Assembly: GCF_008692845.1 (NCBI RefSeq)
Contig: NZ_VXJW01000001.1
Coordinates: 248,001 to 312,000 of the forward strand
DNA length: 64,000 bases
Direction of reading: 5' to 3'
Source of the DNA: Salmonella enterica subsp. arizonae
Lineage (GTDB): Bacteria; Pseudomonadota; Gammaproteobacteria; Enterobacterales; Enterobacteriaceae
The notes under the pieces were generated by a model that was not told the origin of the DNA, did no database searches, and saw only the letters and a list, made by a program, of their open reading frames with translations. Positions 46,240-56,726 of the stretch are shown piece after piece. The position numbers were made by a program, and so were the translations under genes. Position 1 is the first letter of the stretch, and every line of letters begins with the position of its first letter.

Positions 46240-46821
46240 TTATGCGGCGAGGTTTTTCGCGACAAATTCCCAGTTAACCAGCGCCCAGAAATGCTCCAGG
46301 TAGTTTGGACGGGCATTGCGGTAGTCGATGTAATACGCGTGTTCCCAGACATCGACCGTCAGCAGCGGAGTCGCATCTGTGGTCAGCGGCGTACCGGCAT
46401 TTGAGGTAGAGACGATAGCCAGTTTGCCATCAGCGCCTTTTACCAGCCACGTCCATCCAGAACCAAAGTTTTTGATAGCGGCATCCGTAAACTGCGTTTT
46501 AAATTCCGTGAAGCTGCCAAAAGATGCCGCGATAGCATCAGCCAGTTTCCCGGTCGGTTCGCCGCCGGCGTTTGGCGCCAGGCAGTGCCAGTAGAACGTG
46601 TGATTCCACACCTGAGCGGCGTTATTAAAGATGCCGCCTTCGGAGGCGCGAATAATCTCTTCCAGCGATTTGCCTTCAAACGCCGTGCCTTTGATCAAAT
46701 TGTTAAGATTGGTCACGTAAGTCTGGTGATGTTTGCCATAGTGATATTCCAGCGTCTCAGCAGAAATATGCGGCGCCAGAGCATCTTTGGCATACGGTAA
46801 TGCAGGTAATTCGAATGACAT
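46240..46821 (-). CDS. sodB: Superoxide dismutase, iron
   Basis: Cytoplasmic Fe-SOD, converting superoxide to hydrogen peroxide and oxygen. 193 residues, the usual length; metal ligands lie in [12 protein letters not shown], the NHTFYWHCL block, and [14 protein letters not shown] 46821 has AAGGAG upstream; the frame stays open 23 codons earlier without support. The sequence around the start (AGAAGCAATG) resembles the site to which small RNA RyhB binds in E. coli sodB. Confidence 0.97.
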   Translation of the reverse strand: MSFELPALPYAKDALAPHISAETLEYHYGKHHQTYVTNLNNLIKGTAFEGKSLEEIIRASEGGIFNNAAQVWNHTFYWHCLAPNAGGEPTGKLADAIAASFGSFTEFKTQFTDAAIKNFGSGWTWLVKGADGKLAIVSTSNAGTPLTTDATPLLTVDVWEHAYYIDYRNARPNYLEHFWALVNWEFVAKNLAA

Positions 46822-46905
46822 TGCTTCTCTCCTTATTATTAATATTGCGCACGCACAATAACCCTGGTGCGCGTAAGGATAGGGTAGCAAATTGAGAGGT
46901 GGCGC

Positions 46906-46944
46906 AAAAGAAGAAGTTATCCTTTCGTTAAACGACAGGATAAA
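46906..46944 (-). terminator. Possible terminator of mepH
   Basis: An imperfect inverted repeat (TTATCCT 46917-46923 with AGGATAA 46938-46944) just after the mepH stop; on the minus strand CTTCTTCTTTT follows. The stem is AT-rich with a large, partly paired loop. Confidence 0.45.
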
Positions 46945-46947
46945 ATA

Positions 46948-47775
46948 TTATCGAATTGTTTTAGAGGTCATTACCCGGCGAGCGCCTACATAATGGCGCT
47001 GCCAGTAAACTTCGTTCAGCGAGGTGATCCTAATTTCCTGACCGCTGCGTGGAGACTGGATAAACTTACCGTTGCCGACATAAACACCAACGTGATCGGC
47101 GGTTCCGCGTCCTTGTGTACGGAAGAAAACCAGATCGCCGTTTTTCAATTCGCTACGCGCAATGGGCGCAGCGTCACGCAGGTGATACATCTCATTCGCC
47201 GTTCGGGGGATACGGATCTTCACTAAATCTTTATAGGCATAGTAAACCAGACCGCTGCAATCAAAACCGGTACGCGGCGATGCGCCTCCCCAGTGATACG
47301 GCTTACCAATCTGATTCATGAGTTTGGACATTGCGGTTTTTGTCGCTTTTTGTACTTTATCCCGATGCGCATCGGCAATGGATACCGGCAATGTTCCTTT
47401 TTTCTTCACGCAATGTGACTTACGCCCTTTACGCGTCGTGCATTTTTCCATCACGTCGAAGGCCGCAATTGACGTGGATACGGTTCTGCTATAGCGATGA
47501 GTTGTATTATGATGAGATTTCATGGAGGCGATAGTACGTTTTGGTGCAGAGACGAAAGAGGAACGGCTGGTTTTTGAGGTTTTTTTTACGTTTTTTTTGC
47601 TGGTTTTGCTGATATTTTTGGTGGTTGTGCTTTTCTTTTTCTCTACCGTTTTAGTGGCATAAGAAACAGCAAGCGTCGCTTTGGCTTGCCTGGATGCATG
47701 AGCCATTGACGTAAAAGGGAGAATAGTAAAAAGTAAAGCACAGAGCGTGATCGAGATTTTCTTTATCCGCGCCAC
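46948..47775 (-). CDS. mepH: Murein DD-endopeptidase MepH (NlpC/P60)
   Basis: Cuts D-Ala-mDAP cross-links of peptidoglycan to allow wall growth. The 275-residue form starts at GTG 47775 with AGAGGA upstream; E. coli starts at the equal place. Signal peptide about 1-28 (ending AHA), a long low-complexity Lys/Ser/Thr-rich linker (about 45-105), then an NlpC/P60 domain with Cys173 in FDCSGL and His in TADHVGVYVG. The linker differs much from E. coli in sequence but keeps its composition. A longer frame, MYIIRRHD, lacks a ribosome site. Confidence 0.92.
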   Translation of the reverse strand: MARIKKISITLCALLFTILPFTSMAHASRQAKATLAVSYATKTVEKKKSTTTKNISKTSKKNVKKTSKTSRSSFVSAPKRTIASMKSHHNTTHRYSRTVSTSIAAFDVMEKCTTRKGRKSHCVKKKGTLPVSIADAHRDKVQKATKTAMSKLMNQIGKPYHWGGASPRTGFDCSGLVYYAYKDLVKIRIPRTANEMYHLRDAAPIARSELKNGDLVFFRTQGRGTADHVGVYVGNGKFIQSPRSGQEIRITSLNEVYWQRHYVGARRVMTSKTIR

Positions 47776-48115
47776 TGAGCAATCCTCTGTTAAAGGCAGG
47801 CGATCATGCCTGCGTATGATGTACAAAACCTGGTCATTCTAATCTACAAAAGCACAGATTGGTAATTGCTTTTGGTTTCCGAAGTTGTGTTTCGGTAACA
47901 GATGTAAAAAAAATGGCAACTAATGCTAAACATGAGCACATTATCTACATCTACGGATCTTTGCGCGGCGACCCGGTTAAGAGATATTTTGTATGCAACT
48001 TATTTCCGCAGACGGTAAAATAATAAGGCATGATGAAAATGTTATTTTCCGTTGCCAGCCTGACCCGTTACAATGACAGGCTTCGGTCGTAAAAGAAGTT
48101 TAAGGAAGCGAGACA
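47776..48115. other. Intergenic region between mepH and grxD
   Basis: A 340-bp gap between the divergent mepH and grxD genes. It must carry both promoters. A -10-like TACAAT at 48069-48074 may belong to grxD; no good -35 is seen. I find no RNA gene or repeat in it. Confidence 0.4.
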
Positions 48116-48463
48116 ATGAGCACCACCATCGAAAAAATCCAGCGCCAGATCGCTGAAAATCCGATTCTCCTGTATATGAAAGGTTCACCGAAACTGCCAA
48201 GCTGTGGTTTCTCTGCTCAGGCCGTTCAGGCGCTTTCAGCCTGTGGTGAACGTTTTGCCTATGTTGATATCCTGCAAAACCCGGATATTCGCGCTGAATT
48301 ACCGAAATACGCCAACTGGCCGACATTCCCACAACTGTGGGTGGATGGCGAGCTGGTCGGCGGGTGTGATATTGTGATTGAAATGTATCAGCGTGGCGAG
48401 TTGCAGCAGCTTATTAAAGAAACTGCGGCAAAATATAAAACTCAGGAACCGGACGCAGGATAA
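48116..48463 (+). CDS. grxD: Monothiol glutaredoxin GrxD (Grx4)
   Basis: CGFS-type glutaredoxin that carries [2Fe-2S] clusters, alone or with BolA-family proteins. 115 residues; active site CGFS with Cys30, then the cis-Pro segment WPTFPQLWVDGELVGG that binds glutathione. AAGGAAGCGAGACA precedes the ATG. Confidence 0.96.
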   Translation: MSTTIEKIQRQIAENPILLYMKGSPKLPSCGFSAQAVQALSACGERFAYVDILQNPDIRAELPKYANWPTFPQLWVDGELVGGCDIVIEMYQRGELQQLIKETAAKYKTQEPDAG

Positions 48464-48478
48464 TCTGCGTAAAGGGGA

Positions 48479-48504
48479 AAGCGACCTACTAAGGTCGCTT
48501 TTTT
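48479..48504 (+). terminator. Rho-independent terminator of grxD
   Basis: An 8-bp stem (48479-48486 with 48493-48500), a 6-nt loop and a run of T to 48504. It lies 15 nt after the grxD stop. Confidence 0.88.
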
Positions 48505-48541
48505 ACCGGTATAGTGAGTAAAAGCGTCGTCGTTAGCAACG

Positions 48542-49189
48542 TTATTTGTCTGTCGGCAAGGATAACGGCCATCCGCCCAGGCGCTTCCAGCGATTGACGA
48601 TTTCACAAAACAGCACCGCTGTCCGCTCGGTATCATACAAAGCGGAGTGGGCCTTTTCGCCGTTAAACTCCATACCTGCCGCCAGGCACGCTTTAGATAA
48701 CACTGTTTGTCCAAGCGCCAGACCGCTCAATGCTGCGGTATCAAAGGTGACGAATGGATGAAATGGGTTACGTTTCAGCGAGGCGCGCTCTGCGGCGGCC
48801 ATCATAAAACTGTGATCAAAGGTAGCATTATGCGCGACCATAATGGCGCGGCTACAGCCGCTTTCTTTGATACCTTTACGTACCATTTTGAAAATAGCAT
48901 GCAGAGCCTCATATTCACTCACCGCGCCGCGTAGTGGGTTCGAGGGATCGATACCGTTAAACGCGAGCGCTTCCGGCTGTAAGTTGGCTCCCGCAAACGG
49001 CTCCACATGGAAATGTAGCGTCATGTCCGGCATCAGCCAGCCTTGTTCATCCATTTTCAGCGTGATGGCGGCGATTTCGAGCAGTGCATCGGTTTTAGCG
49101 TTAAACCCTGCAGTTTCAACGTCGATGACGACAGGATAAAAACCACGAAAACGGTCGCACAGACCGGAAAGTTGAGCGTTATCGGACAT
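48542..49189 (-). CDS. rnt: Ribonuclease T
   Basis: DEDD-type 3'-5' exoribonuclease that trims tRNA CCA ends and matures 5S and 23S rRNA. 215 residues; catalytic residues visible are Asp23 and Glu25 in [10 protein letters not shown], the [11 protein letters not shown] block, and His and Asp in [10 protein letters not shown]. Minus strand, after gloA in the same direction. Confidence 0.97.
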   Translation of the reverse strand: MSDNAQLSGLCDRFRGFYPVVIDVETAGFNAKTDALLEIAAITLKMDEQGWLMPDMTLHFHVEPFAGANLQPEALAFNGIDPSNPLRGAVSEYEALHAIFKMVRKGIKESGCSRAIMVAHNATFDHSFMMAAAERASLKRNPFHPFVTFDTAALSGLALGQTVLSKACLAAGMEFNGEKAHSALYDTERTAVLFCEIVNRWKRLGGWPLSLPTDK

Positions 49190-49289
49190 CTGAGTCTCTT
49201 AGTACGAAAAAATGCAGCGCGCATTATGGCAAATTTTACGCCGGGATGCAGTAAAACAACGGGCACAATGACCTGCGCCCGGCGGGAGA

Positions 49290-49697
49290 TCAGTTACCCA
49301 GACCGCGGCCTGCGTCTTTAGCTTCAATCAATTCGATTTTATAGCCATCCGGATCTTCAACGAAGGCGATGACAGTCGAACCGCCTTTAACCGGACCCGC
49401 TTCACGGGTCACGTTGCCGCCGTTCTGACGAATACGTTCACAGGCTTCGGCTGCATTGTCGACGCTCAGCGCGATGTGCCCATACGCATTGCCCATGTCG
49501 TAGCTCTCAACACCCCAGTTATAGGTTAGTTCTATGACCGCTTCTTCCGTTTCCGGGCCATATCCCACAAAGGCAAGCGAATATTTATATTCTGGATTCT
49601 CACTGGTGCGCAGTAGTTTCATGCCCAGAACGTTAGTGTAAAAAGCGATGGAACGCTGTAAATCGCCGACGCGTAGCATAGTATGCAATAAACGCAT
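49290..49697 (-). CDS. gloA: Glyoxalase I (lactoylglutathione lyase)
   Basis: Detoxifies methylglyoxal bound to glutathione; nickel enzyme in enterics. 135 residues made of two glyoxalase/VOC half-domains; metal ligands lie in [10 protein letters not shown] (His5), AVIELTYN (Glu56), GHIALSV (His74) and KIELIE (Glu122). ATG 49697 has GAGGGC upstream. Follows nemA by 68 nt in the same direction, an operon known in E. coli (nemRA-gloA). Confidence 0.97.
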   Translation of the reverse strand: MRLLHTMLRVGDLQRSIAFYTNVLGMKLLRTSENPEYKYSLAFVGYGPETEEAVIELTYNWGVESYDMGNAYGHIALSVDNAAEACERIRQNGGNVTREAGPVKGGSTVIAFVEDPDGYKIELIEAKDAGRGLGN

Positions 49698-49765
49698 TTT
49701 CGTTGCCCTCAAAATAGTCAAGTTATTCAAAGTATAGCGGCGATATGAGGCCGTTATCAATGAAA

Positions 49766-50863
49766 TTACAGAGTAGGGTAGTCAGTGTAGCCTTCCTCGC
49801 CGCCGCCATAAAAACTTTCGGGGCGTTGTGGATTGAGTTTCGCTTTACGCTGTAAACGTGCCACCAGATCCGGGTTAGCGATGTAATCGCGACCAAAAGC
49901 CACGGCGTCAATCAGCCCTGTTTCGATCAGAGCTTCCGCTTTTTCTGGCGTATAGGCGCCAGCGCCGATGATGGGGCCGTGGAAACACGCACGGACTTTT
50001 TTACGGAATGCCTCGGTATAAGGCATGCCGCCCGCCCAGTCTGGTTCAGACATGTGCAGATAAGCGATGCCGCGTTTGCCTAACGCTTCAATCAGATAGA
50101 GGGCGTCAGCCTCTTCATTCGGACCATTATCGACATTCTGGAAAGTGCCGACGGGAGAAAGGCGGATGCCGATACGATCCGCACCCCATTCCTCGATGCC
50201 GGCGTCAATCACGTCGAGTACCAGACGGGCGCGGTTTTCAACGCTGCCGCCATATTGATCGGTGCGATGGTTGGAAGACGGAGAAAGGAACTGATGCAGC
50301 AGATACCCGTGCGCGGCGTGTAGCTCTACCAGATCGAAACCTGCTTCACGGGCATTGGCGATAGCCTGGCGGAAGTCGTTTACGATCCCTGGGATCTCAT
50401 GGGTATCCAGCGCGCGCGGCGTGGAAGTCTCTACGCGGATGGCCTGACCGTTTTCGTCACGCAAAGAGGTGCGGGTTCCCGCATTGATAGCGGATGGCGC
50501 GACGGGCGCTTGTCCGCCTGGTTGCAGGCTGGCGTGTGAAATACGGCCCGTATGCCACAGTTGCACCGCCATATGGCCGCCCTGGGCATGGACTCCCTGA
50601 GTGATTTTTTTCCAGGCGGCAATCTGCTCATCGCTGTGTAATCCCGGTGCGCCGGCATAGCCTTTCGCCTGGGCGGAGATTTGCGTGGCTTCGCTGATGA
50701 TCAATCCGGCGCTGGCGCGTTGACGATAATATTCCGCCATTAACGGCGTAGGGATATCGCCTGGTTCAATACTCCGTAAACGCGTCAAAGGTGCCATAAA
50801 TATGCGGTTTGTCGCCGTGATTGCGCCCACTTTGAGTGGGGTAAACAGTTTTTCTGATGACAT
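49766..50863 (-). CDS. nemA: N-ethylmaleimide reductase (old yellow enzyme)
   Basis: FMN-dependent reductase of activated alkenes, quinones and nitro compounds. 365 residues in a TIM barrel; FMN and substrate residues lie in MAPLTRLRS, the [15 protein letters not shown] block with the paired His/Asn region, and [12 protein letters not shown] and [12 protein letters not shown]. Lies after nemR; one transcript from the nemR promoter is likely. Confidence 0.95.
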   Translation of the reverse strand: MSSEKLFTPLKVGAITATNRIFMAPLTRLRSIEPGDIPTPLMAEYYRQRASAGLIISEATQISAQAKGYAGAPGLHSDEQIAAWKKITQGVHAQGGHMAVQLWHTGRISHASLQPGGQAPVAPSAINAGTRTSLRDENGQAIRVETSTPRALDTHEIPGIVNDFRQAIANAREAGFDLVELHAAHGYLLHQFLSPSSNHRTDQYGGSVENRARLVLDVIDAGIEEWGADRIGIRLSPVGTFQNVDNGPNEEADALYLIEALGKRGIAYLHMSEPDWAGGMPYTEAFRKKVRACFHGPIIGAGAYTPEKAEALIETGLIDAVAFGRDYIANPDLVARLQRKAKLNPQRPESFYGGGEEGYTDYPTL

Positions 50864-50922
50864 AGTGGCTCCTGGGATAAGTAGACCGGTCGTCTTGTAA
50901 TAACGGAAATAAAAAACGCCTG

Positions 50923-51522
50923 TTACTGCTCAGGCGTTGTAAGGATGGTCTTAACATGCGCCAACGCATTTTCCAGCGGTTCAGCGCTACGGGATATTTT
51001 GGCCTGTAAATTGGCGCCCAGCCACAGGGCGTAAAGCACCTGCGCCTGTTGCAATGGCTGACCAGTGAAATGTAAACAGTCACTATTGCGGCCGTCTTCC
51101 AGCGCGCGTGCAAGCAGTGTAGTAATGTCACGCGCCCCTTTATCCATAGCGGAGCGCATATCCTCCGACAGATCGCAGACTTCTGCTGACAGTTTCACGG
51201 TCAGACAACCGCTGATGGCGCCTTGCTGGCAAAACTTATTCAACGTTTCCTGATACCAGGCGAGAATACGATCACGATGATCACCGGGTCCGTAGGTAAA
51301 GTGCGCCGTAAGACGCTGATGATAACAGGCATAGTGTCGCTCCAGCATGGCGACGCCGAAGGCTTCTTTCGAGCGAAAGTAGTGGTAAAACGACCCCTTG
51401 GGCACCTGGGCGGTTTTGAGTAGCTCGCTAAGACCCATTCCGGTAAAACCCCGTTGCATGCAAAGTAACTCGCCGATGGTCAGGAGATGTTCGCGGGTAT
51501 CGTGTTCGGTTTGTTTATTCAT
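50923..51522 (-). CDS. nemR: TetR-family repressor NemR
   Basis: Represses nemRA-gloA and is released by electrophiles and bleach. 199 residues: an N-terminal helix-turn-helix ([25 protein letters not shown]) and a ligand domain with Cys106 in ISGCLTV, the Cys known to sense oxidants in E. coli NemR. ATG 51522 begins [10 protein letters not shown] as in E. coli; the frame is open three codons earlier. Confidence 0.95.
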   Translation of the reverse strand: MNKQTEHDTREHLLTIGELLCMQRGFTGMGLSELLKTAQVPKGSFYHYFRSKEAFGVAMLERHYACYHQRLTAHFTYGPGDHRDRILAWYQETLNKFCQQGAISGCLTVKLSAEVCDLSEDMRSAMDKGARDITTLLARALEDGRNSDCLHFTGQPLQQAQVLYALWLGANLQAKISRSAEPLENALAHVKTILTTPEQ

Positions 51523-51535
51523 GGCATACAATATA

Positions 51536-51553
51536 GTAGACCAGTCGGTCTAC
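51536..51553. promoter_or_regulatory. NemR operator
   Basis: GTAGACC-N4-GGTCTAC is a perfect inverted repeat 14 nt before the nemR start, matching the NemR box TAGACC-N4-GGTCTA. It also lies 70 nt before the divergent ydhL gene. A related half site (TAGACC at 50882-50887) lies in the nemR-nemA gap. Confidence 0.9.
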
Positions 51554-51624
51554 TGCAAGCGGAGTTGCCATAATGTCGGTTAGCGTCTTCAATAGTCATA
51601 AGCGCCAAACGTTGAGGAGGAGAT

Positions 51625-51864
51625 GTGGCCGAGCAGTTGGAGTTTTTTCCTATAATAAGCCCATGTCGCGGTATCTGCCAGTCTGATGAGCGTGGCTTTT
51701 GCCGGGGATGTATGCGCAGCCGCGACGAACGGTTTAACTGGCAAAAAATGAGCGATGCCGAGAAACAAAATGTACTGAGGCTTTGTCGCCAGCGCTTATT
51801 GCGTAAAATACGCACAAACAAGCCCCTCCCACCGGAAGATCCTCAACAACCCTCACTCTTTTAA
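51625..51864 (+). CDS. ydhL: DUF1289 protein YdhL
   Basis: A 79-residue protein with four Cys (positions 14, 18, 26 and 29) that may hold a metal ion, as in the DUF1289 family (predicted Fe-S or zinc protein). Its function is unknown. Start GTG with GAGGAGATG upstream. Divergent from nemR and near ydhF. Confidence 0.85.
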   Translation: MAEQLEFFPIISPCRGICQSDERGFCRGCMRSRDERFNWQKMSDAEKQNVLRLCRQRLLRKIRTNKPLPPEDPQQPSLF

Positions 51865-51914
51865 ACGCGGAAGTGCGTATACTCAACCTCATTATTCTCT
51901 ATGAGGAATCTGTT

Positions 51915-52811
51915 ATGGTTCAGCGTGTCACAATTGCTCCACAAGGCCCCGAATTTTCCCGTTTTGTCATGGGTTACTGGCGTTTGATGGACTGGAATAT
52001 ATCTGCGCGTCAGTTGGTGAGTTTTATCGAAGAACACTTGGATTTGGGCGTCACTACCGTTGATCATGCGGATATTTATGGCAGTTATCAGTGCGAAGCA
52101 GCGTTTGGCGAGGCGCTAACGCTGGCGCCGCATTTGCGGGAAAAACTGCAAATCGTCACCAAATGCGGTATTGCGACTACCGCCAGAGCGGAAAATAAAC
52201 TCGGTCATTATATTACCGATTGTCGCCACATCATTCTTAGCGCCGAACAGTCACTAAAAAATCTGGCGACAGATCATCTGGATATGTTGTTAATTCACCG
52301 TCCCGATCCGTTAATGGATGCGGATGAGGTCGCCCAGGCGTTTCAACATCTGCACCAAAGCGGCAAAGTGCGCCATTTTGGCGTCTCTAATTTTACGCCA
52401 GCGCAATTTACGTTGCTGCAATCGCGCCTGCCTTTTACCCTGGCGACCAACCAGGTGGAGATCTCGCCGGTTCATCAGCCTTTGTTGCTGGACGGCACAT
52501 TAGATCACTTACAGCAACTGCGTATTCGTCCGATGGCCTGGTCATGTCTTGGCGGCGGTCGGCTGTTTAATGATGAGGCTTATCAGCCGTTGCGCCAGGA
52601 ACTTTCCGTTATCGCGCAAGAACTCAACGCCAGTTCTATTGAACAGGTGGTCTATGCCTGGATTTTACGTTTGCCGTCGCAGCCGCTGCCGATTATTGGC
52701 TCGGGTAAAATTGAACGCGTACGCGCCGCGGTAGAAGCGGAAACGCTGTCATTGTCGCGTCAACAGTGGTTCCGAATCCGCAAGGCGGCATTGGGTTATG
52801 ATGTACCATAA
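51915..52811 (+). CDS. ydhF: Aldo-keto reductase YdhF
   Basis: 298-residue TIM-barrel oxidoreductase of the AKR superfamily, NADP(H)-dependent. Active-site region DHADIYGSYQCE (Asp, Tyr), then VTKCGI with the Lys, and RHFGVSNF. Substrate unknown. ATG 51915 has GAGGAA upstream. Confidence 0.9.
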   Translation: MVQRVTIAPQGPEFSRFVMGYWRLMDWNISARQLVSFIEEHLDLGVTTVDHADIYGSYQCEAAFGEALTLAPHLREKLQIVTKCGIATTARAENKLGHYITDCRHIILSAEQSLKNLATDHLDMLLIHRPDPLMDADEVAQAFQHLHQSGKVRHFGVSNFTPAQFTLLQSRLPFTLATNQVEISPVHQPLLLDGTLDHLQQLRIRPMAWSCLGGGRLFNDEAYQPLRQELSVIAQELNASSIEQVVYAWILRLPSQPLPIIGSGKIERVRAAVEAETLSLSRQQWFRIRKAALGYDVP

Positions 52812-52890
52812 TCGCTAACACGTTGACTTTCCGTTCATGTTTTCGCCAGTGGTTTACACTTAACAGGCGACCACATGTAACGGAGGTTTT

Positions 52891-53412
52891 ATGAAGCGAT
52901 TAAGTTTAGCGATGGTGACGCTGTTGGCCTGTGCGGGTGCGCAGGCCGCCAGCGAGAAAGTAGAGATGAATCTGGTGACGGCACAAGGCGTAGGACAGTC
53001 TATCGGCACCGTCGTCATCGATGAAACCGAAGACGGCTTAAAATTTACCCCACACCTTAAAGCGTTACCGCCGGGCGAGCATGGTTTTCACATTCATGCC
53101 AAAGGTAGCTGCCAGCCCGCGATTAAAGATGGCAAAGCTGTTGCGGCAGAAGCTGCCGGCGGTCATCTGGATCCACAAAATACCGGCAAGCATGAAGGAC
53201 CGGAAGGCCTGGGGCATCTGGGCGACCTCCCGGTATTAGTTGTTAATAATGATGGCATCGCCACCGAGCCGGTTACTGCGCCGCGTCTGAAGTCGCTTGA
53301 TCAGGTGAAGGATAAAGCGCTAATGATTCATGTGGGCGGCGATAACATGTCCGATCAGCCGAAACCGCTCGGCGGCGGCGGGACGCGTTACGCCTGCGGC
53401 GTTATTAAATAA
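52891..53412 (+). CDS. sodC: Periplasmic Cu/Zn superoxide dismutase SodC (SodCII)
   Basis: Periplasmic superoxide dismutase, 173 residues with a signal peptide (1-19, ending AQA). Metal ligands in [23 protein letters not shown] and GHLGDLP; a C-terminal Cys in RYACGVIK forms the disulfide. This is the chromosomal form shared with E. coli (SodCII), not the Gifsy-2 phage form. Its 3' end overlaps the ydhK 3' end by 25 nt on the opposite strand. Confidence 0.96.
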   Translation: MKRLSLAMVTLLACAGAQAASEKVEMNLVTAQGVGQSIGTVVIDETEDGLKFTPHLKALPPGEHGFHIHAKGSCQPAIKDGKAVAAEAAGGHLDPQNTGKHEGPEGLGHLGDLPVLVVNNDGIATEPVTAPRLKSLDQVKDKALMIHVGGDNMSDQPKPLGGGGTRYACGVIK

Positions 53413-55427
53413 CCCGGAGACAGCGTACCCTGCGGCGGCGCCTGTTCCAGTTGTGACAGCGAGCAGTGTAAACGCCAGATAATCGCCGCCAGCTCATGTG
53501 CGGCGGGTTGATGATGATGTGCGAGCGTGTCGCAGATACGCTGTAGTTCCTGTAGCGTGGTGGCAAGAGAATGTTGTTGCACGCCGCGCTCGCTCATCAC
53601 ATCGCGCAACAGAGTTAGACAAATATCCCGCACGCGTGAAAGCGGATCTGAACGCGACTCCCAGGCGCGTAACTGCCACACCACATGAGAACAGTTCAGT
53701 AGTACCACTCCCCAACGTAACAACCACCGGCGCGCCAGCGTATCCTGGCTGTTGCTGAGTTGGCTGACGTGATGATACGTCAGAGATTCAAATTCGCTTT
53801 CGCTGTGGGAAGGATGACGGCTAAGTTGATCGACGAAATCCCGCCGTAGTGCGCGGATATGGCGGCGACTTTTTCGGGCGTCTGAGCCCGGACGCAGGAT
53901 CGCGAACGCCAGCCAGGAGATCGCGACGCCAACGATCTTGGCGGTATTATCGTTAAGAAAATCGGCGAAATTATACACCGGTGGATTGGTAACGGCGATG
54001 AAGGAGCCCATAAAGACAATAAGCTGTCCCCATAACCCCGCCAGCTTAGGCATTTGCAGTTTAAGCAGTTGCATCGTGGTGAACAGCGGAAAAAGAAAAA
54101 GTAAGAATTGCCACAGATCGGTGATTTGAACCATCAGGCCGAATTTAACCACGAAGCTGAATAAGGACAGCAGTACTAAAATACGCATCAATAAGGAGAG
54201 CGACTTAAATGGCGTCGCGACGATGGAATAGAGGACGCAACTGATCGCCGCCAGTGTTAATGCACCGGACCCTGATTCCCATTGCGCGCCGATACTCCAT
54301 GCGCCAATCACCGTGAGCGTGCAAAAGGTACGAACGCCACTCCAGATGGCCTCTGTGTTATCCGTATGCCGTGCAAGGCCGGGAGTACGGCGGATTTTGA
54401 TTTGATCCTCCGGGGTACCATTTTCGAGCAGATATAGCTGGCGGCTACAGAGCAGGTATAATTGACAAAAATAGCGTAACCGCTGCCAAAACGCGAGGAG
54501 ACGATAATCCTGTTCATCCTGCGGTCGTAGCGGCGCAATAATCCGCGCTACCGTGTAGCTGTCCGCACCAGGTTTCGCCAGCGCTACCAGGAGTTGCTCA
54601 AGAACTTGGTGGCTGTTTTCCGGCGGCGTCGGCCAGTTTAAAAGCATTCTACGCAGGCTGGAGATCACACTGGTTAGCCGTAATTGTTGGTGTAACAATG
54701 AATTGAGCAACGCATTCTGACGGCGAAAACGGTAATGACTCCAGAAGGCCTGAATACGCAACAGGTTCATCGTCAGGATTTGTCCAATGACGTCCTCATG
54801 CGCTGAGCGGATGACGTCAGTGGTATCCGGTTGCCAAAGTAGACTGGCATGCTCCAGTAATCGCGCATGCATATTTTTCAGCGCGGTGAGCAGGGCAGCG
54901 CCATCCGACGTGCTGGGTAGGATCATCATCATCATGCCGCCGCAAAGGATGCCGACGATAACTTCACATACGCGCGCTTGGGCGATATCCCACAACTGCG
55001 TGATTTCTACGAAATTGACCATCGGAAACGCGATAATTGCCGCTGTATAGCCGGATAATTGGAAGGCATAGGCGGCGTTATTGGTAAAATGCGCGCAGGC
55101 CCAGGTACAAAACCCGATCCACGCGGCCATGCTAAACAAGAATAACCAGGGTTCATTTAGCGTATGGCCGGCAATTATCAACGCGGCGGTCGCGCCGAGT
55201 AGACTTCCGGCAATACGCCCCAGGCTTTTACTGATCACGCCGCCTACGGTCGGAAAGCTAACCACCGCGGCCGAGGTCATCGCCCAATACGGCTCATCGA
55301 GATTGAGATAGTAAGCGAATGTCAGCGCAAGACACATGGCAATGGAATTACGCAACGCGTAACGCCACTGGCCGGAGGTCGCTTTAAACCAGGGCGTATT
55401 TCGCAGTGGCGGTAGGAACAATGCCAT
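53388..55427 (-). CDS. ydhK: FUSC-family inner-membrane protein YdhK (AaeB-like)
   Basis: A 679-residue membrane protein with two blocks of about five to six helices (about 20-160 and 355-500), each followed by a large cytoplasmic region; this is the fusaric-acid-resistance/AaeB build. With ydhJ and ydhI it should form an aromatic-acid or drug efflux pump. It follows ydhJ closely. The substrate is unknown. Confidence 0.9.
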   Translation of the reverse strand: MALFLPPLRNTPWFKATSGQWRYALRNSIAMCLALTFAYYLNLDEPYWAMTSAAVVSFPTVGGVISKSLGRIAGSLLGATAALIIAGHTLNEPWLFLFSMAAWIGFCTWACAHFTNNAAYAFQLSGYTAAIIAFPMVNFVEITQLWDIAQARVCEVIVGILCGGMMMMILPSTSDGAALLTALKNMHARLLEHASLLWQPDTTDVIRSAHEDVIGQILTMNLLRIQAFWSHYRFRRQNALLNSLLHQQLRLTSVISSLRRMLLNWPTPPENSHQVLEQLLVALAKPGADSYTVARIIAPLRPQDEQDYRLLAFWQRLRYFCQLYLLCSRQLYLLENGTPEDQIKIRRTPGLARHTDNTEAIWSGVRTFCTLTVIGAWSIGAQWESGSGALTLAAISCVLYSIVATPFKSLSLLMRILVLLSLFSFVVKFGLMVQITDLWQFLLFLFPLFTTMQLLKLQMPKLAGLWGQLIVFMGSFIAVTNPPVYNFADFLNDNTAKIVGVAISWLAFAILRPGSDARKSRRHIRALRRDFVDQLSRHPSHSESEFESLTYHHVSQLSNSQDTLARRWLLRWGVVLLNCSHVVWQLRAWESRSDPLSRVRDICLTLLRDVMSERGVQQHSLATTLQELQRICDTLAHHHQPAAHELAAIIWRLHCSLSQLEQAPPQGTLSPGYLITPQA

Positions 55428-55432
55428 TAACG

Positions 55433-56287
55433 CTATCCAATCGCCACGCTACAGGTGGTGCCAGAGACCAGAGTGATATCCTGCGGTAGGGCGTCAAACT
55501 CTATACGTACCGGAACGCGTTGTGCCAGGCGCACCCAGGGAACATTAGGTTTAATATCCGGCACCAGTCCCGAATCGCTTTCAACGCTTTGATCGTAGAT
55601 CGCGCGTCCGATGCTGGCTACGTGACCCTGTAACTTTATATTGCCACTGTACAGAGTTATTAATGCAGGTTCCCCTACAGTAATGTGACGCAGCTTGGTC
55701 TCTTCGAAATATCCTATTACATAAAATGAATGGCTATCTACCAGCGCGAAGAGCGGTTTTCCGGTGGTGGCGTAATCGCCAATGCGGGTAGAAAGGTTTG
55801 TTACCCAACCGGATACCGGTGCTTTCACTGCTGTCTGACTAAGCTGCCACTGAGCCTGTTTTAACGTTGCCAGGGCGACGTCTACGCTGGCCTGCATAGC
55901 TTTAACATTCAGATTGGCGCTATCCAGATCTTCAGCAGAGATGTAGTTACGTGATAAATGTCGGCGCCGATTGGCTTCGTTATTCGCTTTTGCAAGGTCG
56001 GACTGTGCCTTGGCCAACTGCGCCTGTGCGTTAAGTTCTGCAATATGGAAGGGCGTTTTATCAATGACAAAAAGGACATCACCTGCGTTGACGAACTGAT
56101 TATCTTTTACATTGAGTTGGATAATACTGCCAGAGACCTGAGGCGTTACGCTGACCTGTTCCGCGCGGATTTTGCCGTCGCGTGTCCATGGCGACTGCAT
56201 ATAGTAATTCCATAACCACCATGCGGCCAGAACGGCAACGACGGCGACAATGAGAGTAGAAAAATATTTTATTGTTTTTAAAGACAT
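55433..56287 (-). CDS. ydhJ: Membrane-fusion protein YdhJ (HlyD/AaeA-like)
   Basis: A 284-residue periplasmic adaptor with one N-terminal membrane helix (about 9-28), a lipoyl/barrel-sandwich domain and a short coiled coil ([19 protein letters not shown]). The ATG at 56287 begins MSLKTIKYF. It lies 2 nt after ydhI and 5 nt before ydhK, so the three are one operon; SlyA control of ydhIJK is reported in E. coli. Confidence 0.92.
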   Translation of the reverse strand: MSLKTIKYFSTLIVAVVAVLAAWWLWNYYMQSPWTRDGKIRAEQVSVTPQVSGSIIQLNVKDNQFVNAGDVLFVIDKTPFHIAELNAQAQLAKAQSDLAKANNEANRRRHLSRNYISAEDLDSANLNVKAMQASVDVALATLKQAQWQLSQTAVKAPVSGWVTNLSTRIGDYATTGKPLFALVDSHSFYVIGYFEETKLRHITVGEPALITLYSGNIKLQGHVASIGRAIYDQSVESDSGLVPDIKPNVPWVRLAQRVPVRIEFDALPQDITLVSGTTCSVAIG

Positions 56288-56289
56288 AT

Positions 56290-56526
56290 TTACCACACGA
56301 TCAGTAAAACGAGGCCCAGACACACGCAAAGCGTAAAGAGAGAGAGATCCATTAACAGGGGATGCCAGATTTCACCAGAGTATATTCCGTTGCGCAGGAG
56401 ACGGTGAATAAACAACCATATAACGAACCCAAGCGCGAAGGCTTTAAAAAATGGCGGAAAGTAAACAGATGCTCCCAACATGAGATCTTGTAAGGGCAAT
56501 CCTGTGGCGTTGAGTATACACTTCAC
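56290..56526 (-). CDS. ydhI: DUF1656 membrane protein YdhI
   Basis: A 78-residue inner-membrane protein with two helices (about 22-40 and 58-76), DUF1656 family, found beside AaeA/AaeB-type pumps. GTG start at 56526 with AAGGA upstream; a TTG two codons earlier is too close to that site. Divergent from slyA. Confidence 0.88.
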   Translation of the reverse strand: MKCILNATGLPLQDLMLGASVYFPPFFKAFALGFVIWLFIHRLLRNGIYSGEIWHPLLMDLSLFTLCVCLGLVLLIVW

Positions 56527-56698
56527 AAGCAATGTTCCTTTGCGTCAGACGACGATGCTTTAGTTATAGCTAAAACTGAAGCTACAGGTGCCAATTGCGC
56601 ACTATGTCTGAAAAAATGTCTATTGGTAAGCAAATTTAGCAATACATTTGTTTTGAGAATGCAAATACTGCACACTATTCTAAAATCAGCATAATAAC

Positions 56699-56710
56699 TT
56701 AGCAAGCTAA
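56699..56710. promoter_or_regulatory. SlyA operator at slyA
   Basis: TTAGCAAGCTAA is a perfect palindrome identical to the published SlyA consensus. It lies 16 nt before the slyA start codon, just upstream of the ribosome site, in keeping with SlyA autorepression, and could also act on the divergent ydhI. Confidence 0.93.
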
Positions 56711-56726
56711 TTATAAGGAGATGAAA

